Shown: piece by piece, positions 1-8,465 of the stretch
How the letters are laid out: every line of letters begins with the position of its first letter
Numbering within the stretch: the first letter of the stretch is position 1
Source: Legionella steigerwaltii
GTDB taxonomy: Bacteria > Pseudomonadota > Gammaproteobacteria > Legionellales > Legionellaceae
Assembly: GCF_001468065.1 (NCBI RefSeq)
Contig: NZ_LNYZ01000004.1
Span: forward strand, 1 to 64,000
DNA length: 64,000 nt
Direction: 5' to 3'
The notes under the pieces: model-generated
Told to the model about the DNA's origin: nothing
Databases searched by the model: none
The model's input: only the letters and a program-made list of their open reading frames with translations
Position numbers and translations under genes: made by a program

Positions 1-27
1 TTAAAATTATGAATTTTTTTAAGAAAA

Positions 28-330
28 ATGAGACTAAATATGCTGCATGGGAATAATCAACTTTTAGACGCCAGGGTAATAGTTCCCACACTACCAAGCT
101 CATCTCATCTTGAAGCGACAATGTTTGTGCGTGGAATATCCAATAGAGGAATTCCACTCAAGTTCATAAAAATTCAACCCTATTTGATACCGAATATCCA
201 ACTCTCAAATGAGAGAACGGAACGAGTTGATGTAAGAGTCCTGCCTGTGATATTCAAATTTATTAAACCTGATGACATCAATATTTTCCCAGGACAACTA
301 GTTGATATTTACATTAAAGGAAAAAAATGA
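28..330 (+). CDS. C-terminal part of an HlyD-like membrane-fusion protein (possibly a fragment)
   Basis: The 100 residues end in a pattern typical of the last beta-strands of HlyD/EmrA periplasmic adaptors (VRVLPVIF followed by PGQLVDIYIKG). Such adaptors link an inner-membrane pump to a TolC-like channel, and the next gene is such a channel, overlapping by 4 bases. The frame is closed just upstream by a TGA at 10-12. So either a short protein starts at ATG 28, with only a weak purine-rich stretch before it, or a longer adaptor was broken by a frameshift or stop near the left edge. The rest of the gene lies outside the window, so the state of the locus cannot be settled. The family call is moderately sure; intactness is unknown. 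Confidence 0.5.
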   Translation: MRLNMLHGNNQLLDARVIVPTLPSSSHLEATMFVRGISNRGIPLKFIKIQPYLIPNIQLSNERTERVDVRVLPVIFKFIKPDDINIFPGQLVDIYIKGKK

Positions 331-1820
331 AACAAATAAAATCATTATTTTTCCTTTTAATTTTATTTATATTAAATGGGTGCACATTATATCAAAAACC
401 GAAAATCGCTCCTTTAGAAGTACCAAAGCACTTTAAAATTCCTGTCAAAATCACTAATAAAAATCTAAAAGATGATTGGTGGAACAATTTTCATGATAAT
501 CAATTGAATCAACTGGTCGCTTGGGCATTAAAAGAAAACTTAAATTATCAAATTGCGATCAAAAACATTCAAATTTCACAAACTTATGTGACGCAAGCAG
601 CCTCTGCCCTCCTACCACAAGTGAACCTAAATTTTGATGCAACGCGTATCAAACTATCACGGAACGCTATTAATACCTTTGGCACTGCAAATAACTTGGG
701 ATCAAATAACCCATCAGTTCCATTGCGAAATTTCTCAAGTCCTTTTACTTCCATAGAAGGTTTTTTATCAGCCAGTTATGAACTTGATGTTTGGAATCAA
801 ATTCACAACAGCGTCAATCAGGCCAAGGCGAATACTGTGGTCAGTGCCGCAAATAGTGATGTGATTAAACTGACCTTAATCAGTGATGTAGTAAATACCT
901 ATTTCCAAATAGTTGCTTTAAATACAAATTTAGCCAATTTACGACAGCAAATTTATTTTTCTAACGAACAGTTAAAACTCACTGCGAGCCAATTTAGGGG
1001 AGGTCTTGTTGATGCCCAATCCATTGATGATGTAAAAATTCAAATAGAATCGATAAAAATCAATATAAGCAGTCTTGAAAAACAAAAAATAATTCTATTG
1101 AATTCAATGGCTTATTTGTTAGGTCAATATCCAGAACATTTTAATTTTCCAATCAATAGCTTACTCACTAACCGATCTTTCTTAGGACTAGTACCAAAAG
1201 ATATACCTTCCGCTGTTCTTAGCAGGCGCCCAGACATTCGTGGAGCATTTTATCAAGTCGTTGCTTATGGTTATCTTGAAAAACAAAATATAGCTAATTT
1301 TCTGCCTTCATTTAATTTAACGGGCAATTATGGATTTTCTAGTCCTAATTTAAAGAACTTTCTTTCGAGTGGAAGTGTTTTCTGGAATTACGGAACCAAC
1401 ATCTTACAACCAATTTTTGATTTTGGCTTAAGAATGAGCGAATACAAGCGCTCCAAATATCAGTTTGAAGCCGCATTTTTGAATTATAAAAATACAGTAA
1501 TTAATTCGATTAGCGAAGTGGATAATGCACTATCATCTTATCAAAAAGACTATCTAGCCTTGCAATCTTACCAACATCAATCTGCACTATTTAAAGATAA
1601 ATTAAGAATCACCACCGCACAATATAAAAGTGGGCTTGCTGATGATTCAAGTTACTTAACTACGAGTCTGACTGCACTCCAAACCAACTACAACCTGGCG
1701 AATCAGCAGTTTCTTGTTCTGCAGGATATTGTACAGGTTTATAAAACCTTAGGCTTAGGTTTAAGCACCGAACATCAACCTGATAGTCATGGAATACATC
1801 ATGCTAAAAAATATTTATGA
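327..1820 (+). CDS. TolC/NodT-family outer-membrane efflux lipoprotein
   Basis: The 497-residue protein has a short hydrophobic signal ending in a lipobox (ILNGC, Cys19), then two outer-membrane-efflux repeats of about 200 residues each, including the typical VPxxxPSAVLSRRPDIR-like segment in the middle (LVPKDIPSAVLSRRPDIR). Proteins of this family form the outer-membrane exit duct of RND, MFS or ABC exporters. The start ATG overlaps the end of the adaptor fragment by 4 bases and has an AAAGGA ribosome site at about 318-323, so the genes are translationally coupled. The multicopper oxidase follows with a short overlap or near-abutment, which suggests a metal or toxic-compound export operon. 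The exported substrate is not visible. Confidence 0.88.
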   Translation: MKQIKSLFFLLILFILNGCTLYQKPKIAPLEVPKHFKIPVKITNKNLKDDWWNNFHDNQLNQLVAWALKENLNYQIAIKNIQISQTYVTQAASALLPQVNLNFDATRIKLSRNAINTFGTANNLGSNNPSVPLRNFSSPFTSIEGFLSASYELDVWNQIHNSVNQAKANTVVSAANSDVIKLTLISDVVNTYFQIVALNTNLANLRQQIYFSNEQLKLTASQFRGGLVDAQSIDDVKIQIESIKINISSLEKQKIILLNSMAYLLGQYPEHFNFPINSLLTNRSFLGLVPKDIPSAVLSRRPDIRGAFYQVVAYGYLEKQNIANFLPSFNLTGNYGFSSPNLKNFLSSGSVFWNYGTNILQPIFDFGLRMSEYKRSKYQFEAAFLNYKNTVINSISEVDNALSSYQKDYLALQSYQHQSALFKDKLRITTAQYKSGLADDSSYLTTSLTALQTNYNLANQQFLVLQDIVQVYKTLGLGLSTEHQPDSHGIHHAKKYL

Positions 1821-4284
1821 TTTACAGCATAAAAAATATTATTTGCTTGCTTTATCTTGTCTGGTTTTATTGTTGCTTTCATTCGCTACATTCGCAGCAA
1901 ATAAAGTCGTCGACTTGGACATTAGTTATAAAACAGTTTACTTTGCTAATAAACCCGCTAAGGCTATTGCAGTAAATAATCAAATCCCTGCCCCCACCTT
2001 ACATTTTAAAGAAGGTGATAAAGTAACTATCAATGTTTACAATCATCTTGATAAAGGAACAGCGATACACTGGCATGGGGTGTTGGTTCCTTGGCAAATG
2101 GATGGTGTAGAAGGTGTTGCTCAAACTGAAATTCCTCCAGGCGGTGTTTTTCACTATCAATTTACTTTAAAGCAATCAGGTACTTATTGGTATCATGCAC
2201 ATGCGGGTTTAGAAGAACAACAGGGTTTGTATGGCGCTTTTTTAATTGACCCTAAAATACCACCTCATTATGCTTATACTAAAGATTATGTAGTCGTTTT
2301 ATCGGATTGGATTAATACCAAGCCAGAACAAGTGTTAGCTAATCTAAAAAAATCCGGGGATTATTACGCACCTCGTTTCCCACTACAGCCATCCCTAACA
2401 AAATTTCTCCATGATTACCAAAAAGCATCAAAAAATGAGCGACAAAACCTTCTCGATGATTATAAAAGCATGCAGCAAATGCGCATGGGCATTTACGATA
2501 TTAGCGACGTCGCCTTTGATGCATTTTTAATGAATGGCCATCCTAAAGACAACCCATGGACTGCACCAGTCAAAGTAGGCGACATTGTCCGTTTACGAAT
2601 TATCGATGCCGGAAGTAGTACAATCTTCCGTATCAAAATACCTGGTTCTACTATGAGTGTTATACAAGCTGATGGAAACGACGTGCAACCTTATTCTGTT
2701 AAAGAGTTATCCATTTCACCAGCTGAAACCTACGATGTTTTAGTGAAAATAGAAAAGAATAAACCTTATATTATTTATGCAGGTTCAAAAGATACTGTAG
2801 GCGCTGCTTATGGTGCTTTAAAAACAGCTCCAAATCAAACAGTCAACTATGCTCAAGTAAAACCGTTCCCCGAACCTATCCCTGTTACTCAAGAAATGAT
2901 GAACATCATGATGGGGGGTATGTATCAAGGCAACTTACCTATAAGTCAGCAAAAACAAGATGCCCCACACTCCACAAAACAAAAACGTATGATAAAAATG
3001 GATCATGGTATGCATATGGGACATTCCATGAATATGAAAATGCCTACTGAACCCACTCGATTTAAAGATACAATAGCCCCTTCCAACTCATCCTATATGA
3101 CCTCATTAGAAACAAAATATCGCGATTTAACTGCCTCAGTCCCAACTAATGATCCCAATAAAGCTGTAGAGGGCGTCATTAATTTGGAATTATTTGGGTA
3201 CATGGGTCAATACATTTGGTTTGTCAACGGAGTACCTGGTTATAAAGCGAAACCTATTCCATTAAAAACGGGTAAGCGTTATCGCTTTGTATTTACCAAT
3301 CCATCCATGATGCATCATCCCATGCATATACACGGTCATTGGTTTATTGTACGCTCTGGAAAAGATGCTTTTGATCCTTTGAAGCATACGCTCGATATTC
3401 CACCAGGAGGAACAATCACTGCCGATGTAGATACTGATGCAAGCGGCCAATGGTTTTTTCATTGTCATATGCTTTATCATATGATGACTGGAATGAACCG
3501 GGTCTTCCAATATACGACTATAATTGAAATAGCTGAAGGCAAGGCTAAACCGGAACATATTGTTAAAGACACTTCTTTCTATAATCGTCCCATAATACGA
3601 GTTGACGAAGCAATTAAGCCAATTAACTTACATTTAGTAAAGCACCCAATGGCGCATGGTGCAGGCTTTTGGTTAGCAACTTTTCTAGATATAGGTGCAG
3701 ATCCTTTCCACAATTCACAGCGTCTTACCTACAAAGGCATGTTTGGTCCTGATTATAACAAACTGGAATTATTTACTAATGATGCTGAAATTTATAAAGG
3801 GGTGGTAGAAAACGCAGATATTGATATCTTTTACTGGCATTTAATCAGTCAATTTTGGGCCATCAAAGGTGGCGCAAACTATTTTAATCAACCTGCCAAT
3901 CGACCTTATTGGCAAGCAGGTGTCGGTCTGGAAGGATTAATGCCTTTTTTTATTGATACCAATATAAGAACATACTTTTATGGTGGTAGTGTTAAATTTG
4001 ATATCGAATTATCGCGAGATACACAAATTACTAATAATTTTTTAATCAGAACAGGAATTCGCAGCATTTTAGCGACTAAAACAGTTGTTAATGCTCAAAT
4101 TGGCAGTGGCTTAAATCAAATGCGCTATACCGTAAGACCTTATTATCGTCTTATACCTGGTGTAAGTGTGTTTGTTGAATATGAAAACGAACATGATTAT
4201 GGAGCGTTTAAAACACTCGAAGATGAAAGTTCCACGCCAGATATCTCTAATACTGTTTCTTTAGGGCTGACCCTTCTTTTTTAG
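1801..4284 (+). CDS. CopA-like multicopper oxidase fused to a CopB-like outer-membrane domain
   Basis: The ATG at 1801 is preferred (GGA 7 bases upstream); an ATG at 1789 would add four residues. The 827-residue protein has a Sec-type signal peptide ending near AFA, with no twin-arginine motif. Three cupredoxin domains follow with all copper motifs: HWH (90-92), HAH (132-134), HxxHxH (506-511), HCH (554-556) with H560 and axial M565. A Met/His-rich stretch (DHGMHMGHSMNMKM) lies in the middle. From about residue 607 to the terminal Phe the sequence matches copper-resistance protein B (GADPF, then beta-strand-rich repeats), a predicted outer-membrane barrel. CopA and CopB are normally separate. 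The likely role is periplasmic Cu(I) oxidation and copper tolerance. Confidence 0.9.
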   Translation: MLKNIYDLQHKKYYLLALSCLVLLLLSFATFAANKVVDLDISYKTVYFANKPAKAIAVNNQIPAPTLHFKEGDKVTINVYNHLDKGTAIHWHGVLVPWQMDGVEGVAQTEIPPGGVFHYQFTLKQSGTYWYHAHAGLEEQQGLYGAFLIDPKIPPHYAYTKDYVVVLSDWINTKPEQVLANLKKSGDYYAPRFPLQPSLTKFLHDYQKASKNERQNLLDDYKSMQQMRMGIYDISDVAFDAFLMNGHPKDNPWTAPVKVGDIVRLRIIDAGSSTIFRIKIPGSTMSVIQADGNDVQPYSVKELSISPAETYDVLVKIEKNKPYIIYAGSKDTVGAAYGALKTAPNQTVNYAQVKPFPEPIPVTQEMMNIMMGGMYQGNLPISQQKQDAPHSTKQKRMIKMDHGMHMGHSMNMKMPTEPTRFKDTIAPSNSSYMTSLETKYRDLTASVPTNDPNKAVEGVINLELFGYMGQYIWFVNGVPGYKAKPIPLKTGKRYRFVFTNPSMMHHPMHIHGHWFIVRSGKDAFDPLKHTLDIPPGGTITADVDTDASGQWFFHCHMLYHMMTGMNRVFQYTTIIEIAEGKAKPEHIVKDTSFYNRPIIRVDEAIKPINLHLVKHPMAHGAGFWLATFLDIGADPFHNSQRLTYKGMFGPDYNKLELFTNDAEIYKGVVENADIDIFYWHLISQFWAIKGGANYFNQPANRPYWQAGVGLEGLMPFFIDTNIRTYFYGGSVKFDIELSRDTQITNNFLIRTGIRSILATKTVVNAQIGSGLNQMRYTVRPYYRLIPGVSVFVEYENEHDYGAFKTLEDESSTPDISNTVSLGLTLLF

Positions 4285-4313
4285 AAAAACTTTATTAGCC
4301 TCTCATAGATCTA

Positions 4314-4399
4314 GTAGCCTGGGTCGGCGCAGCGGAACCCGGGTTCTTAGTAAATGGATAATCCTTATCCCGGGTTCCGCTGCGCTGCACCCAGGCTAC
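4314..4399. repeat. Palindromic intergenic repeat, copy 1
   Basis: Left arm GTAGCCTGGGTCGGCGCAGC, right arm ending GCACCCAGGCTAC, about 86 bp, with CCCGGG near each inner edge. It begins 29 bp after the oxidase stop codon. It can form one long stem-loop in RNA. Confidence 0.9.
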
Positions 4400-4412
4400 A
4401 AAAACAGGTTTT

Positions 4413-6407
4413 ATGTTCAATATTCAGGGTAATCACCTAGTATCCAACTTACTCTTGAATATAAAAATAAGTTACACTACCCTAAAATTTGCATTATGGA
4501 TGCTTAAGTTGAGTAATACGCCAAGGATCATTGTACTCAAAAAAACAAATATGCTGTTTGATTTTCTAAGCAAACTGATGTTGTTACTGGTTATCATGTG
4601 CGTTTTTATCCCTCTCTCCCCCAAAATGCCAGCCCCGGGAATTGACCCTTCATGGGCCCTTGGCCTAAATCAAGCAGTTGCCCAAGGATTAGCATTTGGT
4701 CGAGAGATAATATTTACCTTAGGGCCCTATTCATCTCTTTATACAAAAACTTATCATCCAGCTACAGATTTCCTAATGATTACCGGATGTCTTAGCTTAG
4801 CCGTATCCTACTGGCTCTGTCTGCTTTTTTTAATGAGAGGAAAACAATGGTACTGGTTTATTATTTATTGCGTACCACTTTTAGGCATGATGTATGCTCG
4901 AGACTCATTATTTTTTTCATATCCATTACTTGTAGGATTAATGAGCTTCAAAATAATGTCCACAGAAAATCGTGATATGCTCGCAAATAATTATCTTTTA
5001 TTGCTTGTTTTTTTTCTATTTACCCCATTTGGCTTACTTGTGCTCATCAAGGGGTCTATGCTCATTCTTTGTATTCTTACGCTTTTTTTATGCGTTATCT
5101 TTTTTTTCACCAACGATGAAAAAAAACTTGCATTGATTTGCGTTGCCTCCCCTTTAGTATCACTGATTACGTTTTGGCTTGCAGCAAGACAACCACTCGC
5201 CTCCTTACCTGATTACCTAATAAGTACACTCCGTATCGCATCAGGCTTTACTGAAGCAATGTCTACGAGTGGGAATATGAACGAAGTAATTCTCTATCTA
5301 CTTACTTGTATATTAATTTTCCTAGCTATTTCCTGGCAAAAACACATATCAAAGGGTGCGAAAATATTCTTACTGGGGATTTATTTTGCTTTTTTATTTG
5401 TTTCTTTTAAAACGGGCTTTACCCGTCATTTAGGCCATGCCTTTATACCTGGTACTTCTGTTTTGCTTGCAGCGCTATTTTTACCCTTTATTTTTAATTC
5501 TTGGGCCAGCTTTCTGCTCATCCTGGTCTCCTTAAATAGTTGGTATTATATGAATAGCCACTATACCCGTATATCAATTCGAGATAACTTCATCTCTTCT
5601 TATTCCGCTGCCTGGCATGGGCTAAAAAGCAGAGTACATGATCCCGATTGGCTTAAAAAAAATTTTATACTTACTATGAATTTCTTACGTGAACAAGCGG
5701 CCATCCCTATTTTACAAGGGACTACTGATATTTATTCATACAATCAAACGTACTTAATTTCTTCGCAAAATATTTGGTCACCACGTCCCGTATTTCAGAG
5801 TTATTCTGTTTTTAATCTAAGCTTAGCCGAAAAAAATAAACAGCATCTTCAGGGAAAACATAGTCCTGATAATGTTATTCTTAATGTTGAACCCATTGAT
5901 CAACGTGTCCCCTCTCTGGAAGATGGGGCGAGTTGGTCTTTATTATTGACCAATTATCAACCAACTCAGTTGACACATAATTTTCTATTTCTTCATAAAA
6001 AAAAGCACTCCCATCCAATAAATCTAACTTTGTTAAAAAGCGAGTCTCATACTCTGGGTGAGCAAGTCAGGTTACCCAAGAAACGACTTCTGTTTGTTAA
6101 TATTGATTTGAAACCTACTATTTGGGGTACTTTAGCAACTATTTTTTTTAAACCTCAACAATTACAAATCACTTTGAAACTAGGAAATGGCACTACAAAG
6201 CGTTACAGACTTATTGCAAATATGGCAAAATCCACCTTTCTTCTCACGCCACTTATTGAAAATACGACTGAATTTTCAATGCTCTATGAAAAAAATAATA
6301 AATTAAATGAAAAAAGAGTGAGTTCTTTTGTCATTACTACAAGTCAAGGAAGAAATTGGCATTGGAATAATACTTATACAATCAACTTTAAATATGCTAA
6401 GCACTGA
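4413..6407 (+). CDS. Polytopic membrane protein of unknown function
   Basis: The 664-residue protein has about ten hydrophobic segments between residues 50 and 400 and a soluble, beta-rich C-terminal region of about 230 residues. The first loop holds the conserved-looking stretch GIDPSWALGLNQA...GREIIFTLGPYSSLYT. This resembles uncharacterised GT-C-like integral membrane proteins of surface polysaccharide loci, but no catalytic motif could be named. The first 46 residues may not be translated: an in-frame ATG at 4551 starts just before the first clear membrane segment, while ATG 4413 has only ACAGG upstream and directly follows repeat copy 1. It stands alone, with no obvious operon partner. 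Confidence 0.7.
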   Translation: MFNIQGNHLVSNLLLNIKISYTTLKFALWMLKLSNTPRIIVLKKTNMLFDFLSKLMLLLVIMCVFIPLSPKMPAPGIDPSWALGLNQAVAQGLAFGREIIFTLGPYSSLYTKTYHPATDFLMITGCLSLAVSYWLCLLFLMRGKQWYWFIIYCVPLLGMMYARDSLFFSYPLLVGLMSFKIMSTENRDMLANNYLLLLVFFLFTPFGLLVLIKGSMLILCILTLFLCVIFFFTNDEKKLALICVASPLVSLITFWLAARQPLASLPDYLISTLRIASGFTEAMSTSGNMNEVILYLLTCILIFLAISWQKHISKGAKIFLLGIYFAFLFVSFKTGFTRHLGHAFIPGTSVLLAALFLPFIFNSWASFLLILVSLNSWYYMNSHYTRISIRDNFISSYSAAWHGLKSRVHDPDWLKKNFILTMNFLREQAAIPILQGTTDIYSYNQTYLISSQNIWSPRPVFQSYSVFNLSLAEKNKQHLQGKHSPDNVILNVEPIDQRVPSLEDGASWSLLLTNYQPTQLTHNFLFLHKKKHSHPINLTLLKSESHTLGEQVRLPKKRLLFVNIDLKPTIWGTLATIFFKPQQLQITLKLGNGTTKRYRLIANMAKSTFLLTPLIENTTEFSMLYEKNNKLNEKRVSSFVITTSQGRNWHWNNTYTINFKYAKH

Positions 6408-6504
6408 AACTTTTATAATAAAAGCGCTTACAAGAAACGCTCTATTTTAGTACAACATATAATCCCCTCCAGAGAGAGGATAAGAAGAGAAAATTAAACC
6501 GGGT

Positions 6505-6882
6505 TTATTTTTGTAAAGAATAACCCTCATCAAGCCAGCCTTGTAATCCAGTCTCTAATGAATATACATGGGTATATCCCATTTTTTGCAAACTTTCGGC
6601 AACCAGCGCACACCGAAATCCTCCACTACAATAAACAACAACCTGATCATTTAAATTAGGGATTTTCTTTTCGATATCTCGTTCAATGATTCCCTTACTC
6701 AAGTGCATTGCTGTTGGTATATAACCTGTTTCCCATTCATTAAGCTCGCGTACATCAATAAGAAACATAGGTTCTTTTGACTCAATTTTTTCTTTTAATA
6801 CTTTAGGTGTTATTTCTTTAATCCGCTTCTTAGACTCTGCTACCAGTGACAAGAATCTCTGGGCATGTTGTTTTTTCATCAA
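6505..6882 (-). CDS. Rhodanese-domain sulfurtransferase
   Basis: The 125-residue protein is a single rhodanese domain, with LIDVRELNEWETGYIPTAMHL and the active-site loop CSGGFRC (catalytic Cys85). Such enzymes carry a persulfide and pass sulfur to acceptors such as thiosulfate/cyanide systems or tRNA and cofactor pathways. The N-terminal 25 residues are basic and probably helical, with no signal peptide, so it is cytoplasmic. It is transcribed away from the 7040 gene, sharing a 157-bp intergenic region. The partner is not shown by context. Confidence 0.88.
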   Translation of the reverse strand: MMKKQHAQRFLSLVAESKKRIKEITPKVLKEKIESKEPMFLIDVRELNEWETGYIPTAMHLSKGIIERDIEKKIPNLNDQVVVYCSGGFRCALVAESLQKMGYTHVYSLETGLQGWLDEGYSLQK

Positions 6883-6968
6883 TTTTTCCCCTGTATTATT
6901 TCATTTTACTTTCAATAATTTACTCCCATTCACTCATGCTTGCAAATCCATTACGTTTAAATTCTCAC

Positions 6969-6995
6969 CTATATGTTATAATTATAATCATATAG
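6969..6995. promoter_or_regulatory. AT-rich inverted repeat in a divergent intergenic region
   Basis: Arms CTATATG/CATATAG flank TTATAATTATAAT, which carries two TATAAT hexamers (6977-6982 and 6983-6988). No good -35 box lies 16-18 bp upstream on the plus strand. It sits 45 bp before the 7040 start, suggesting a regulated promoter/operator for the 7040 gene or the divergent rhodanese gene. Confidence 0.35.
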
Positions 6996-7039
6996 TCTAT
7001 GCAGTAACCTATGCCTTAAATGAATCCGGAGTATGCGAT

Positions 7040-8179
7040 ATGAAAACAAAAACATTTTTTGGACAAGTATCTAAGCATGAACATAGAGGTCATAAGCATA
7101 GAAGTGAATATCCCAGAAGAGTATTATCGTTTGTCGAGAAAGAAAAGTGGCATACGACAACAATTCCTTCAATCCCCAAATACTTTGAATCATTCAAAAA
7201 AATGTTCTCGACAAGTTATGATACGTTCCCCAGGATTGCGGAATCAATAGAAAAACAAAACAAAGGTCGATTTATTTATAGAGGAATGAGTCTTGCAGAG
7301 TTAACGAACATCCTCCGTAATACAAAATTCATTAGTTCGCCTAAGCAAAAAAAACAAGATCACTTTGATATTGCTGAGCATGTTGTAGCTAATAATAGCT
7401 CAAGATTTCTTGGTTTAACCCCATCATTACTGCTTGGTGGTACCTACGCCAGTATGAGTTCAATAATACCCAGTAATGGAGCCATAATACAAACCAATCT
7501 TCCACCTTTTTTTATTGACCCTAAAGAATTGCTAGGAACCCATCCTGAGTTATATCAACGCTACCATCAGCGTAAAGAAGGCGATGAACGTGCAACCGAC
7601 ACAACAAATTTCCAAGGTATATCTGATGTTACGGAAACAACAGCAAAAAACACAGAAATCACCATGATTAGCAATTTTGGTAAAACTTATGTCGGCTTAG
7701 GAATGCACGATGTAAAATCAATTCATTTATTAACGATTCCTGGTGAAATATTAAGGAAATGGACGAGCATAAAAACTCCTTTGCATGAAATCAGCTTTGA
7801 AAATCCAGATTATAAGCCTAGAGTTTGTGCGATTAAAACGGGTTTTGTAGCCCATGATAATTATCTTAAAGAGGAATTTGATTTAGTTAATAGAAGAAAC
7901 ATAGATATGGGGCTCATTCCCCCTGAAGGTAGGGTGATTACATTACATGAAGCAGAGGAATTAGCCCAGTCAGGTTTATTGGAGCAAATTAATGACGCAT
8001 TTGCCAGTGATAATACCTATGTTTTTTCCCATGTTCCAAGTACCATTCCAGTTAATGATATAGAAGGAATTACGAAATTTATAACTGAAACAATTGCATC
8101 ATTGCCAAACGTGAAAAGAGTAGGACCTGTAATTGAGGAAATCACCGATGAAGAACCTCAAGGACCTAAAAAGGATTAG
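7040..8179 (+). CDS. Orphan protein with ADP-ribosyltransferase-like motifs; Dot/Icm effector candidate
   Basis: The 379-residue protein has no signal peptide or membrane segment. By eye it carries an order of motifs like mono-ADP-ribosyltransferases: an Arg strand (FIYRGMS, R81), a SRFLGLTPSLLLGGTYAS segment (121-138) resembling the S-T-S region, a following strand GAIIQTNLPP, and an N-T-E-I-T-M strand with E206 in the place of the catalytic Glu. The C-terminus is acidic (EEITDEE, 366-372), like the E-block of Dot/Icm secretion signals. RBS GGAG lies at 7028-7031. The fold and the secretion signal are inferences. No neighbour hints at function, and it is flanked by an AT-rich inverted repeat upstream. 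Confidence 0.55.
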   Translation: MKTKTFFGQVSKHEHRGHKHRSEYPRRVLSFVEKEKWHTTTIPSIPKYFESFKKMFSTSYDTFPRIAESIEKQNKGRFIYRGMSLAELTNILRNTKFISSPKQKKQDHFDIAEHVVANNSSRFLGLTPSLLLGGTYASMSSIIPSNGAIIQTNLPPFFIDPKELLGTHPELYQRYHQRKEGDERATDTTNFQGISDVTETTAKNTEITMISNFGKTYVGLGMHDVKSIHLLTIPGEILRKWTSIKTPLHEISFENPDYKPRVCAIKTGFVAHDNYLKEEFDLVNRRNIDMGLIPPEGRVITLHEAEELAQSGLLEQINDAFASDNTYVFSHVPSTIPVNDIEGITKFITETIASLPNVKRVGPVIEEITDEEPQGPKKD

Positions 8180-8251
8180 TCCGTTCAACCTATCAATTTT
8201 ATTGATATATGGGGGCGATTGTGAAAATAAAATTTCAATTCACCTCTTCAA

Positions 8252-8446
8252 TTAATGATCTTTTCCAATTCGCTTAAACCAATTTTTTAGTTCAGACCAA
8301 AAAGCAATAATCCCTATGATAAGGGTAAATAAGATGACTGTAATGACCATTTGAACTATAGGGAACTTCAGTTCATCATGCGCAACGAACCAGCTCGCAA
8401 TTGATCCTGAAATTACAAAAAGCACTCTTAAAAGCCACTGAAACAT
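8252..8446 (-). CDS. Small two-helix membrane protein
   Basis: The 64-residue protein (starting MFQWLLRVLF) has two hydrophobic helices, roughly residues 3-20 and 28-50, and a basic end (WFKRIGKDH). The ATG ending at 8446 is chosen because GGAG lies 8 bases upstream; an upstream GTG overlaps that ribosome site. It follows ackA by 19 bases on the same strand and is probably the last gene of the pta-ackA transcript. The function is not recognisable. Confidence 0.65.
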   Translation of the reverse strand: MFQWLLRVLFVISGSIASWFVAHDELKFPIVQMVITVILFTLIIGIIAFWSELKNWFKRIGKDH

Positions 8447-8465
8447 AAATAACACTCCAGATAAT

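Noticed and set aside
6418-6450. Possible terminator hairpin (AGCG...CGCT) after the polytopic protein gene
   Set aside because: It has a four-pair stem with mismatches and only a loose T-rich stretch.
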